NCBI GenBank assembly: GCA_003008705.1
Contig: PDUO01000033.1
Location: 127,223 to 191,222, forward strand
Direction of reading: 5' to 3'
DNA: 64,000 nucleotides
Source: Pezicula radicicola
Lineage: Eukaryota > Ascomycota > Leotiomycetes > Helotiales > Dermateaceae
The number at the start of each line of letters is the position of its first letter. The stretch's first letter is position 1. Below are positions 12,057 through 24,200 of this stretch, piece by piece. The position numbers were made by a program, and so were the translations under genes. The notes beneath the pieces were generated by a model. That model was given only the letters and a program-made list of their open reading frames with translations, did no database searches and had not been told where the DNA came from.

Positions 12057-13240
12057 GTGTACATAATCGGGTGTCCCAGTCACCAGAGCCAAACATCAGA
12101 CGCTGGGATCACCATCATCGCTGTATGTACAGAGCTATCGGACTCTGGGAACACAATGGTTGCTCCATATACAGAGTCATTAGAAATCTCAGACTTCTCT
12201 CGTGGGTCAGCATGTGGTGATTTTGAATCATACAACACCAGCACTACCAGGAATGAGCTGAAATTGGATGCTATGCTATTCGCAGAGGAAGGATCGCAAA
12301 ACCCACTTCTGAATTTCTGGATTCACCAACAATACAAATAAGCTAGCTCCATACCATATGCACTGCAAAACGCACATATACCGTCAAGTTCCTCCGTCAC
12401 AATTAGGCAGCCGGAGTAGGAAGCACTACAGTTTTTCGAACGTGTCTTTGCCACAGTTTACAGTCTAAAGCCCTTCACATGGTCTCACTATACGATTTGG
12501 CTCAATAAGGGAAGAATCACGATGCAATCCAACATTTGATCGTCGCGATCTGTCTGGGTCAATTGGACGAGGTATCCGACAATGAATCCTTTTGGCGTTT
12601 AGGCAAAAGCCATTACCAGGCTGGTGCGCAACTTATAATACAAGAGATGTACCACGCACAATTTGACTATTGCAAAGTGTTCATGGCCATTTGGTTGTTG
12701 CAGGCAATTTACGACATATACTGGGGCGACAAAGCGGCGACAAGTCTGGCGAAACTCAGCCAAGCGATGGCTGAATATACTCGCCAGAATCAGCTGCTAA
12801 AGTTGTTCGCTAAAGTTGTTCTCTAAGAGCCCCGCCTTCAATAAATCTCAAGAAGTAGGCACGGTGACGATAAAAAAGGAGAGAAGCTTACTAGCTCGAC
12901 TCATGATATTTAGTTTCTACGAAGGCATAGACGCCGAATTCTACCACGCCGGAGGAATTTTCGTAGCAGAAGTTTGTGTTGACAACACTATCAACGACGT
13001 ATACAATGCGGGAAGAAATTTCCTTAGCGGTTTCTTTAAAACTATTTATCTGTAGGATAAACTCTTAGACGACATCCAGCAGTTGAATCTATTGGACCTC
13101 CACTTCGAAGCAAAGTTGAGATTACATATAATCAATCAGACGTCTAGAACAACCACAGTAATTGCGGTATAAAACAGCCCGACTTTCGACGAACCGATGG
13201 CGGGAATCCTTCTGGCAACACCAAGATACTCCAGGGACCT
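12057..13240 (+). pseudogene. Broken fungal-specific transcription factor
   Basis: Pieces of a fungal regulator middle-homology region lie in order but in different frames. At about 12420-12530 a frame reads EALQFFERVFATVYSLKPFT and then stops. A shifted frame from about 12519 reads HDAIQHLIVAICLGQLDEVS and later CKVFMAIWLLQAIYD. From 12890 a third piece reads LARLMIFSFYEGIDAEFYHA, followed by CVDNTINDVYNAGRNFLSGF, then a TAG at 13053 and an open continuation DKLLDDIQQLNLL. Stops and frameshifts separate the parts and no DNA-binding domain is visible, so it should be non-functional. It lies between the prenyltransferase and an intact regulator and may once have controlled this cluster. Confidence 0.7.
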
Positions 13241-13558
13241 TGTTTTATTCGAGCGCCACCTCACCAGCTTGAAGTCAGCGACGGCTCCTGTTTAGGAAGG
13301 TCAGCATTTGAGCCGCAGAATTAGCTGAAGAACGAACTAGGAACACTGCTTTGCAAGAAGCCTTGAGTAAAGCAAATCCTCAAAAACGCAAGGCCATTCA
13401 GTCTGAACTCAGAACGAATTTACTCGTACTATGGTATTGAAAAAGGTAGAGGTTGGCATGGGGTTGGTATATATTTATATTTGATTAACGTGGTCGCCAT
13501 GGCGCTGGGACTCACGACAGCTGGCTACTTGTACGTTGTTGGGTGCTCAACCTTATGC

Positions 13559-16179
13559 CTAGGAGCACCTCGGTAGCGTCATTTCAAACTTGGTAAGCCG
13601 CTGCACGAATGGCGAGCCTACCCCGAGCTGGTCGCGATACCACGCTGAGAGGGCGGGCACAGAACACCAGCACAGCGGAATTCCCAACAGGAAAAGGCCC
13701 GCAGCTCCTCCTCCATCGCGGATCCAGTTCTCCAAGATGTCGCAGGCCTGACCACCAACCTCGGGCTGCGCCAACTCGACTGCTTGGTGGCTGTCATGCA
13801 AGCAGGGGGCACAATTGGCATAGGAGCAGAGCACAACAGCGCTGTAGAAGAGGGCAACCGACCGCAGCGGGTTCGAGATGCCTCGCTGGGCTGCCGACAA
13901 ACATGTTGTATAGCCGACAGTGGCGACTTCGCGCTCATAGACGCGTCTTAGCTGGGCTGCATGCGCGACAGCACGGCGACCATTCATACCTGATGCCCAG
14001 AGGCGTATGCGCATTGGGAGACCTATGTCCTGGCAATTTTCGCAGCACTTGGCTGTTTCGAGCACGCGGAGGTCGGCAAACATCACCAATTGCAGCAGGT
14101 GGTAGATGGTTAGATTGATTGCGCTATTCACCACAATCATCACAGCATCGGCACTCACAGGGGGGGTGACATTAGTGGCTGATGCGCTGTGGTTGGGGGT
14201 AAAGAAGGTTGTCTCAAGGTCACTGTTCAGCTCCATACGGCGGCGCAGGTCGAGTAGGTAGGTCCTCCACGTGGTGATACCATCAGCTGCGTCCTTGGAT
14301 GGGTTCTTGTAGCTGCGATGATCGTGGTGACGTGCCTCCTGTGTTACTTCCCAAACATCGCTAAGAAAGGCACACATGGCCAGGTCATAGTCTTCCAGAG
14401 GCAGCTGCTTGGGTTGTGATAGGCCAACTGACCCGCCCTGCATCAGCCCATCCCGAATGATAGTCCTGAAAGACGTACTGTACCGCCCCACTGGCTCATG
14501 CCAGAGCAGCATTCGTCGATCTTCCGGTGTGGCCGCACGCCAAATAGTTTCGGATGCTGGGAACGTGAATCGCATCTCTGGCCACCGCAGGGTGGGTGCC
14601 CGGTTTAGTATAAAGCTGAGGTAGGCATCAATACGTAGGAATGTCGCAGCCAGACTGGTCAGGTTGTCGATCTTAGTAAGGACCATTTCAAGGGATAACG
14701 GTGATGGAGATGAGGAGAAAAATGAACATATCCCAGGTGAGAGGAATACCTACCGATTAAACTGCTCCTCCATAATCCAGCGCTCATCAGCTATATGAAT
14801 AGGATGCTCGATCTTACGAGTACCCTGGAAAACGCCTATTTGTCGTAGATAGGCAGTGCAGATGTCCGCACACCAAACTGTCCATTCAAAGATGGCGGGG
14901 GGGCTCTGGGCAGCATCGTGCCGTCAGCTTTTCATTCCAGGCTGCAGGGAGAAGGGATGGGTTGAATTACATTTCCAGTGATCGCACATGAGGCAATCAA
15001 CCCAAGTGCTTGCAACGTCTGAAGGGAACCTATTGACACGGTGCGATTTGACAACGCCGTCATGTCACCTGTTATGCCTTGCATGAAGCTCTCCAGTAGC
15101 CTGCTATTATTATTGATGTCCCATAAGGTCGATTCGGATACACTTTTCTGCTGTAACCAGTCTTTGACCTGGCTTAGGGTCTGTACCAGGGCCGGTGTGG
15201 CTATTTCCATGTTGAGGGTGGGCAGATGTAGCAAGGGCCAAAGCTTGTGGAATAAAGTCTCTAGATAAACGAGGTCCTTTACGGGTGGTGTAATATTGTT
15301 GACGGAGTGTGGGAGGGGCAGGTTGGTCAGTGTGTTGGTGTGCATGCTGTCCATCCTGTCCATCCACAACATAAAGTCGTCGATACCTGGTGAGTCATTG
15401 GGAGATGATAGTACGGCTTCGGGAGCCGTAGGTGGGTTTATGGACGACATGGCGATAGCCGAAAAGATGGATTTGGATGCCTGCGAGCCTGCACTTGTGG
15501 TGGCAGCCGGGGTTCCGGGTGCCAACCTCAAGAGGGGATGAGACGGCGTGCGAGGGTTAGTGACACTGTCATTGCAAGATTGGTTGCCGCTGGTCGAGTT
15601 GGATTGCCTCTGGTTCATGGTCAGGTTCAGTGTTTGGCTCTGGTTTTGTTTGGCTTCATCCTCAGCTTCTTCGTCCCAGTCCCCATCTGACCCCGAATAG
15701 CCGTCTTGACCAACGCCATCTTCGTCGAAGAGGTCGTCATCCCCCGAAGGCTGGTGTTGCTGTTGTTGTTGTTGCTGTTGTAATCGACTGACCCGATTCT
15801 GGGAACTAGATAAACGACGTATGCATAGAGTCCCGCTAGATTCGCACGCAGAACATGTATCGTTCGAGTCACATCTTGTCCTACGCTTGCGGCAGGTTTC
15901 GCAGGCAAGCAGTGTTCTCTTGTGGCCATCATCTGGTGGAGCGTTGTGCTGAAGGACGTGTCGGTGCAGAATGTCCTTACGGGCAAAGCTCCTGTTACAT
16001 ATGTAACACTTGTGCGGGCGCGTAAGTGCATGACCACGCACATGGCGATTCAGGTGTTCTTTGCGACGAAAGGCTTTTGTGCAGCCAGGAAATTTGCAGT
16101 GGACTTTGGGTGGTTGTTGTTGCGGTTGTTGTTGTGTCGCTGTCAAAGCTGCACTGGGCATAGATGAATCTGGATCCAT
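13559..16179 (-). CDS. Dual C2H2 plus Zn2Cys6 transcription factor
   Basis: Three exons (16179-14971, 14905-14754, 14654-13559) sum to 2457 nt, giving 818 residues. The N-terminus carries two C2H2 zinc fingers (C28 to H50 and C58 to H78), then a Zn2Cys6 binuclear cluster (C93 to C119, CETCRKRRTRC). A polyglutamine run and an acidic Asp/Glu-rich stretch follow. The large C-terminal half has the helical look of the fungal-specific regulatory region. The last intron has a TACTAAG branch site and ends at ACCAG; using the earlier AAG would break the frame. This domain order is a known but minor class of fungal regulators. It is the nearest intact regulator to the NRPS and pump and so the best candidate for their pathway-specific control, which is inference. 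Confidence 0.9.
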
Positions 16180-17460
16180 CTGGGCCTCGGTAATTGTTCA
16201 CTGTTTAAAAGCAATAAGATTTGCTAAGTCAATCGGCGATTGTTCGTGTGTGGGGGATTATGCCGTTATTTCAACGCCGAATCTCTTAAATGCACGGGTG
16301 CAAGTATTTGCTATTCTCATGAAATGACGTGCGATACCCATGTAACGTGGGAATCCTTCCTGGTACTCTCCCGCCCCGCAATCACGCGATATATAACGAT
16401 GAAGATTTTCCACTATTGGAAAACCAAGACTATCGTTATAAAGGGAACGAATCAACGCTTTCCGTATGTGATAACTAGGAAATCCTCTCTAATAAGAACA
16501 GTACTTTTGTACGAAAGTACTATTCCCCTGAGTACTTGTAACTGTGGGGGTAAGCCCTAGCCGAAGGTATCAATTCTCTCCAATAAGAATCGTCCTTTCG
16601 TACTATCCCCCCCTGATTACTGGCTATAACCTTTTGTCGATCATTGCACTAGCCACAGATGGTGATTTGACTTATTTGTACTGTAATACTTCGCCGCTGA
16701 AGTACTTCGCAGCGCTAGATTTTCTAGGTCTAGCGAGAGACCAGTATCGGCCGCGAATTACAGCTGGAGGGGGTTATAAATTAGACCCACTGTCGGGACG
16801 AAAGCATATCCGCCGGTGACTACTAGGTACGTCAGCACACCATTGCTCCAAGCAAGCACATTAACGAATGGAATTCAAGAACCCGATAAGAACTGGTCAC
16901 ATCGGAATACACACGTGCTTCGAGGAAAAGCTTATAAAGTTACACCGCAGATCCGAGCTTACTTTTCTTTGTACTGTATAAGCCGACGAATAGATCTTCT
17001 TCTCTGAATCTGGAGTCGCAATTGGACTTCTCGGCCCGTACCACTCGTTCGCACGTAATCCCCGCGCCAATGATGACGTGCATTCGACCTCCACTTGCCA
17101 TCCCAACGCCAAAGTAGGTCCCCTTGTCTGATGCGCCTGTTGGTTGGCAGTTGGTACTTTCGAAAGTAGGTGTCAAGATCTGGGCCGGGCGAAGGCCTTG
17201 ATCAAAACAGCATGGTATCATGCATGTTGGGGGCGTTCTTCAAATGAACTAGAGCTTGCTTTGCGTTTGCCCGTGGCGGGCTTGGTCAGGGTTAGACCTT
17301 TGCTTCATCCGATTGAATGGCTCGGTACTATCCCACCATCTACTTATTTACTTCGTAGCGTGGTCAAGGCCGCAACGGCGGTTTTGCCATACACCACACC
17401 CGAGCGCTACCCTACACACTTCCTACACTTCCCGTCTTTGTAGGGTGCTTGTCCTGTGAC
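16180..17460. other. Intergenic, with an imperfect 45-bp direct repeat
   Basis: The 5' flank of the regulator gene. At 16483-16530 and 16575-16620 there is an imperfect direct repeat sharing AATAAGAA, CTTTCGTACTAT-like and CCCCTGA blocks. Short open frames on both strands lack motifs and splice partners. I see no other gene. Confidence 0.5.
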
Positions 17461-17853
17461 TTACAAGCTCACGTGATATGTCACTAATTCGACAGTATCT
17501 TTTCTCCGCTCTGTACTCTGCCACCTTCTCAGCCACATCTTCGCCCCATTATATTCAATAGGCTTGGTTTCGGGCAGGATGTCGTAGTCATGCTTGAGAT
17601 AGGGCAGGTGTTGTAAAAGGCCAATGGCCGTCCCGTTTCGGCCCATGACTCGAAGGGATTTGACGTCTGTCTGCGAATCGTCCCAGTTTCCAGTTGGCGA
17701 GTATTGGAGTTCCGATTCTGCGATGTATCCCATGCGAGCGAGGGTCTTGTAGAAACGCGTGAGGCAGCGAACGGCAACATCGCGATTGTAGGCAAGGATC
17801 ACCTCCATTCTGATGAATATGATGTGGTGCAAACGTTCTGTCAATTTCTGGAT
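17461..17853 (-). CDS. Conserved-looking hypothetical protein, 3' exon
   Basis: An open stretch of 130 codons plus stop is preceded by an ATTAG acceptor at 17856-17854. It reads through an internal Met (17808) into EVILAYNRDVAVRCLTRFYK and ends LVTYHVSL. The composition and clean acceptor suggest a real final exon rather than noise. I could not place the 5' exon, which would lie between 17860 and about 18000; if there is none, the gene starts at 17808 with 115 residues. I do not recognise a functional domain. It lies between the regulator and the NRPS on the same strand as both. Confidence 0.5.
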   Translation of the reverse strand: MQKLTERLHHIIFIRMEVILAYNRDVAVRCLTRFYKTLARMGYIAESELQYSPTGNWDDSQTDVKSLRVMGRNGTAIGLLQHLPYLKHDYDILPETKPIEYNGAKMWLRRWQSTERRKDTVELVTYHVSL

Positions 17854-18265
17854 CTAATTAGGGAAAGGGTTCATGAACTGTCAGTTATAGAAATCCCACT
17901 CTTGTTGTGGTGCTCTAGAGTAGGAAGGTAGAACAGATGCCTGTAAGTCAGCAACTGACCCGTTTCTCCAGCCATCAGCTAATCTTCATACCGGAGGCTC
18001 TTAAACTCAGAAGCAGCATGTATAGCTGAGCAGCATTTTGCACCTGCATAGAACTACTCCTGTATGTGTATGTATGCATGCAAACGCAGTAGCTTAGCAC
18101 GTGATCCGTACAGAGCCAGGGGAACACAACAGACTTGGTCAATGAAGGTTCTACTAAAAGATTGTCTGCAAGGGAGGAAGAGGTTCCAAGGGAAGCTCTC
18201 CTAAAGTACTCATATAAAAGGGGGTCCATCACCACCACAAAGCCCTAGCCCTTATCTTCTTATCT
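17854..18265. other. Short intergenic gap downstream of the NRPS
   Basis: It contains a TATAAAAG sequence at about 18213 on the plus strand with no plus-strand gene behind it. The upstream exon of the small hypothetical gene may lie here. Confidence 0.4.
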
Positions 18266-21200
18266 CTAACCCTCACACTCGGCCCCAACAACTGTCAGAG
18301 TTGAAAAGTTGTACTCCAAGAACTGTTGCAGCGCTCCCACTGTGAAGCCAGGCACTCTTTCAGCCGCTGCCAGTGCGCCTAAGAAGCTACTGAACCTCGC
18401 TAGTATATCACGTGCTCCCGTGTCATCCACCACCTTTGGATCGTGCAGGGTCTCGGCAACCACCTCGTCAGCATGTAGTCTGCATGTCAAGACAAGAGCC
18501 ACATAGCCTGTCAGGTCCATATCGTTTGACTTTAGTTGTAGCGGCAACGGCCGGTCTCCCTCCATTGTACTTCTCGGATGCACAACCAGCGCATTATTGA
18601 AGCTGTCGCAAACGCTGGCAATTTCGGGACTCAACTCGGAGATGGCATCAAGCCCGAGCGTTTCATGGGCAAGAATCTCGGCACTGTCTTTTTGGATCTG
18701 TGCTAGGAAACTAGCGACGGTAGTGCCATCACCATCGGTGTGCACCCGTGTTGGAGCGTAGTTAAGCGTTGGCCCAGACATGTGCTCGATTCCGTCCACC
18801 GGGATGGTGCGCCCGGAGAGCAAACTGCGATAGACGACATCGTGGGATCCGGTGTACGACCCAATGGTCAGGCCCCAGGCAGCACGCACCAGCGTCGAGG
18901 TTGTCGTTGGCGAGCCGAGCCGGCGAGGCAATGGGATCACAAGTGTCTCTCTGCCAGTGAGCTGAACAACGTGGTCTGGCGTGAGGTTTGTGGGAAACAC
19001 GGTTGGTGGTGCATCCCTGAGGTACTCCTTCCAGAATTGCTTGGCCGGTGAGCGATCGATGCTTTGAAGATGGTCAATTAGCCGCCGAAAGGGTAGTTGC
19101 ACCTGCGTCACATTGCCTGTCCAGTAGGCATCTCCCAGCGCCTGCCAGATAACGTCGAGCGATGTGCCATCATAGACGCTGTGGCTCATAGCGAAGACAA
19201 ACGTCGATGGACTTCTGGGGACATGGACGATAGCCGCGCGAGCGAGCGCCGAGCCTGGACTGCCTGCCTCGACCCGTAATCGATCAATGTAGGTCTCAGC
19301 GGCCTCAAAACTGCTTTGGTGACTGACGTCCAGCTTTTGCCACGTTGAGCACGTAACTAGTCTCGCACTTTGATCATCCGGACCGAAGGCGATGCGCGTG
19401 CGTGTTGCTGGCAATGAAGCGCAAACCAGATCCCAGGCTTCGGCGAGACGTTCAATATCCAGCTCGGGCAGCACGGTGTACTGGCGACAGAAGGTTCCGA
19501 AGCCGGGCGTCTTGACCATGAGATCGATAACTCTCTTTTGGTAAGGTGTGACAGGCGTGATATCTTGAATGAGAGCTGTGTCCACCCCCACTTGCGCAGA
19601 GACTGACTCCGAGAAGATGTACGGCCTTCTCTTCGCAGCTGAATTCCCAGCTGAAGAATGGCAATATTCTGGTATCGGGTAGAAGGCCACAGGAATTAGG
19701 TTTTCTGGCAGTTCTTTGACTAGCTGATACCGAATTCGCGCAACTTCGTCTGCGAAAGCAGAGTTTGTCGTGTCGGCACCCAAGTCAAGAAAAGCAACAA
19801 GCATTTCGGGCATATCATGTGAGGAAATAGTACTGAAAGCACACTTTCCACCCTTTGGGAGCCATCTTCGTACGTGCTTTTCTACTTCATCGGAAGCATA
19901 CTTGTCAACATCCTTCCTGTCAGACAAAATGCTCCCGATCGTCGTTTCGGGCGGAACAGACGCAAGAACCTGCACAGTATTGGCGAAGTATGCGAGGGCC
20001 TCAGCCACCGCTTCTTCTTTGATCACGTTGTCGTCATATTGGGCAACCAGGTGGATGCCATTAGAAACGAACATGCACCCAACGGCCAGCGCTTGTGGAG
20101 ACTCATGGGCAGCATCGTTCGGCTTCATCCAGGCCAGCTCAGCCGGAACAGATTCCTCTGAATCGGGGCGGAACGCTTTGATATTCAGAGTGTTCTGAAA
20201 GTAGCACACCTTCCGCAGTTCCGGACTTAGTCTAGAGATCCGCGACAGACCTATGTGTTCGAAAGCCATCATGTTGACCAGCTCTTCATGTACCTGCTGC
20301 AGAAACTCGCCAGCCGATATGGCGCGGTCGACCTTGACCCGCAATGGCACAGAATGTACCAGCGGCCCCAAGACCTCCATCGATCTCGGGTCACTCCGGC
20401 CACTGATGACACAGCCAAACACGACATCATCGGTTTCAGTCACCTTAGCTAATGTTAGTGCCCAAGCCACTTTCAGGAGGAAACTCGTGGTGTACTGGGC
20501 ACCCGACGTGGCTACAGGCTTTGGGATGATCTGGCTAAGCCTAGAATTCGTACGAACGCGATATCCAGCCTCCTTGGACAGGGCGGGGAACATGACACTT
20601 TGGCATCCTCCCAGTTTGGTCTCCCAGTACTTTCTGTCGCGCTCGCTAAGCGTGCTTTCTTCACCAGAGCGGGAGAACGAGATGAAAGACTCCAATTGTG
20701 GCGTAGTGTGGCCTTGATAGGACTTTATGACAGCATCTGTAATCAATGCTGTTGCATACCCGTCCGTCAGAGCATGGTGGATTGTCCAGATCAAGGTCCA
20801 AGTGTCTCCGCTTTGGGTATGGAACACTACAAAGTCACTCAAGTGTTCCTCATTGTTGACTAGATCCTGGCGAAGGCGCAAACGAGCCTGTGCTGAGTCA
20901 ACCTCATCTCGGACTTCCCAGTGAAAGTCATCAGCGAGAACAACCTGAAGAAGGGCGGTTGTGGACATGAAGAAACGCGTTCGAAGAATTGAGTTTCGGT
21001 CAACAACCCGCCGCCAGGCATCACGAAGCCGCTGAAGCGATACGTTGTGGGGAATGTTGAACTCGTACTGCAGAATATGAGTGCCTTCATTGATCTTAGA
21101 TAGAACGAAGAGGCTCTCTTGTAGTGGGGTAGTAGCAGAGACGTCTTCGATTGACTCGGAGGCGATTCCCCACGTGGTCGCGATGTCGCGTTTGTTAGCA

Positions 21201-24200
21201 GCGGGAATAGGACTCGAAGTTTTGGGTAACGAAGACTTGTGACTAGTTGGAACTCTACTCCGGTGGTGCGGACTTTGAACTTGGTCCTTGGCTGGGACAT
21301 TGGTGCTTGGTGGTGTCGATGCCGGTACCGCCTTGGTCGGTAACGGTCTTTTTGATACCCCATCCACCTTGTCGACAAGCGCTTCAAAGCTGGGGTATTT
21401 GAATACGTCACTAACTGAAAATGAAAGCGATTCTTTGTGCGCGAGTGAGACTAGCTTCATTGCATAGAGCGAATCCCCACCCAGTGCAATGAAATTGGAC
21501 TCGGCGAGAATCTCTTCTGCATTCAATTGCAGAACGGTGGCCCAGAGCTTCTGAAGCGTTTTACCGCTTGACCTACTCGGATTTGCCTCAGCTTTAGCTA
21601 CAGTGGTAGTGATGTTGACAGTTGGGGGTGAGGCAGGAGTGTCTTTAACTATCACAGCCCTTGTGGTGGTCGTCCTCGTTGTGTCTATGGACTTGTCGGC
21701 TGTGCCCAACTGAGCGAGCGCGCGTATCGTCGGGTTCTTGAATATTTCACTAACAGAAAGTTTGATACATTCTCTATTAGCTACCGACACTGTCTTCATT
21801 GCAAGAAGCGAGTCGCCGCCCAAAGCAAAGAAGTTGGCTTCCGGGGTGATCTCGTCTTCACCACAAGGCAGTACAGCAGCCCAAATCCTGCGCAAAGTCT
21901 CTTCACGGCCACGTTGTTTAGGTTGAATGGCGTGGTGATTGGTTTGTACAGTTGTGAGTGCAGCCTGATTGCCCTGCTCTGATGGTGGTTCCGCTGTCAA
22001 TGTTTTCATGCGAAGGAGCTCCGCCATTGAGACATTCCCGACCAATTCCTTTAGTCTCTTGCGGTTCGCCTTCCCGGTGCTGCCCAGGGGGATACGGTCC
22101 ACAAAGATGAAAGCTGATGGCACAAAGGCAGGCATCAATTTGATGGGCAGTTGCGTCTGTAAGCTTTCAATGATGCCGTCCCGGTCCGCCAACGCCGTCG
22201 TATCCAGCTGCAAGAAGGTAACCAAAGATTTTGTACCTCCACGTAGCACGACAGTGTCCACAATAACCCGAGTTGCTTGAGGCAACAGAACCTGAATGTT
22301 GCTTTCAACCTTGGCGAATTCAATGCGCTGACCGCGAATCTTGACCTGCAGATCGCTTCGGCCCCGACAGAAGAAGAGACCGTCAGCGTCTATATAGCCG
22401 ACATCACCCGTGCGGTAGAAACGACGCGGCTTGCCATTGACGGGTGGTGCCCAGGCTAGGTCTTGAACAAACACCTTGGCTGTCTGTGTTGGGTTCGCTA
22501 TGTAGCCTTCTGAAATGCCTGGCCCCTCAACAATGATCTCTCCCACGAAACCCCGCGGTAGTCGCTGGTGAGGGTTGGTAGGGTTGGTGATGTACATGCG
22601 CGCCCCGAATGGCCGACCGATGCAGCCATTTCCAAAACCTGGTTCTTGAGACACCCGTGATCCCCCGCATTCATTGGTGATCTCAGCAGTTCCATAGGTC
22701 AAGAGTACATCCACGTCTGGTAACCACTTGTTAACTAGGCCATGAGTTACCCATTCTCCCCCAAAATGTATATGCTTCAGTGCTGGGAGCTCGGCCGGAT
22801 TGAGAATTTCAGAAACTGAAGGCGTAGTGTGAAGCTGTGTGACGCCGTAACGCACTAGTGATGGGGCGAGATCGTTCATACGCTCATCTTCTGACATAAT
22901 GCACAGGCAGGAACCGGTGCACAGACAGACGAGGATCTCGACAAGGCACATATCGAACGCGTATGAGAGAATCTGGCTATGCCGCACGCCGGGACCGCCA
23001 GGATGACCTCGAAGTTTGGCCCAGGCCGGAATGAAGCTACAAGCGTTTTGGTGGGATATGGTGATGCCTTTGGGATTCCCCGTAGTTCCTGACGTGAAGA
23101 CGACATAAGCGCGGTCCTCTGGCTGGATAGCACGCCATTCTTGGCCCTCATCCTCTACATCACTATCCACACGGACGGTGCTGTCACTATCGAGGCTGTC
23201 TGGGCTTTCATAAATTGTGTTTGAGTCCACCGAGATGACAGTCGGGACGAACGAGGCCGCCTTCTCGCGCTCTTGTACTGAGCTTAAGGCGACTTGGCTT
23301 GTACGACCTTGCTTGTCTTTGAGCTGGCCAAGGATAGATTGTATGCGAGCTAGCGGCAAATCGTACGAGATCATGACAAATGCGGCGCCTATCTTACAGC
23401 AAGCAAAAATGGATACAGGCTGCCACATTGACTTCTCAAAGAATAGCGGAACATGAGAACCACGATGAACGCCAGCTCTTTGTAGCTTGTTGGCGAGGAC
23501 ACTAGACGCATGATCGAATTCTGCGTACGTCAGGGTCCCATCCCAAGCATCTATAGCCGGAGAGTCGGGAAGTGAATTTTGCACCATCAAATTGTGTAGT
23601 GTGTTGTGCTTCACCTCCGGATAGGGCAGGTCCGTCTGGGTTGCATCTTCCCAGTCATAGGAACTCATAAAATCAATTGCACCAATGGTTGAGTCCGGCG
23701 CGGCCTTCTGAAGATGACTGGCGACTGCTTGGAGCTGACCAGCAAGGCGTTTGGGCAGATCTGCGTCGTGTTTGCGAGATGAGAGTATCTCGTCAACCGA
23801 GACGGTGATGGAGCTGTCCGTAACGACAACAGCAATGTGACATGTGCTCAGGTCAGGGTTGTCTACCCTTTTGTCGAAGAATCCTGTCGTGAACTTGACA
23901 TTTTCGTCTCGGAGACGGCTGCGCTCAGCCAGAGGGAAAGTATTCGCGGAGCCATAGGTAAAGTAGCCGTTGCCAATGGTGTGCTGGCGGATTTGGTCAA
24001 AGAAGACACGAGTCTCCAAGCTTGGATCGGTTGTGATTTCGACTCTGCCAGATGAGCCGATAGCTTCCACTTCGATCATACCAGCAAGAGAATAACGGGC
24101 TAGAAGAACTAGCCATGCTCCTCGGAGAACGTGGGGCTTATAGGTCTTCCCAAGCCGAATGGAAAAGGATGACTTGCCACTGGAGGGCTTGCTTGATTGA

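Noticed and set aside
14641..14686. Start of exon 3 of the regulator at CTAAG (ATCGACAACC)
   Set aside because: It would give a frameshift. Using the TACTAAG as the branch site and ACCAG as acceptor restores the frame.
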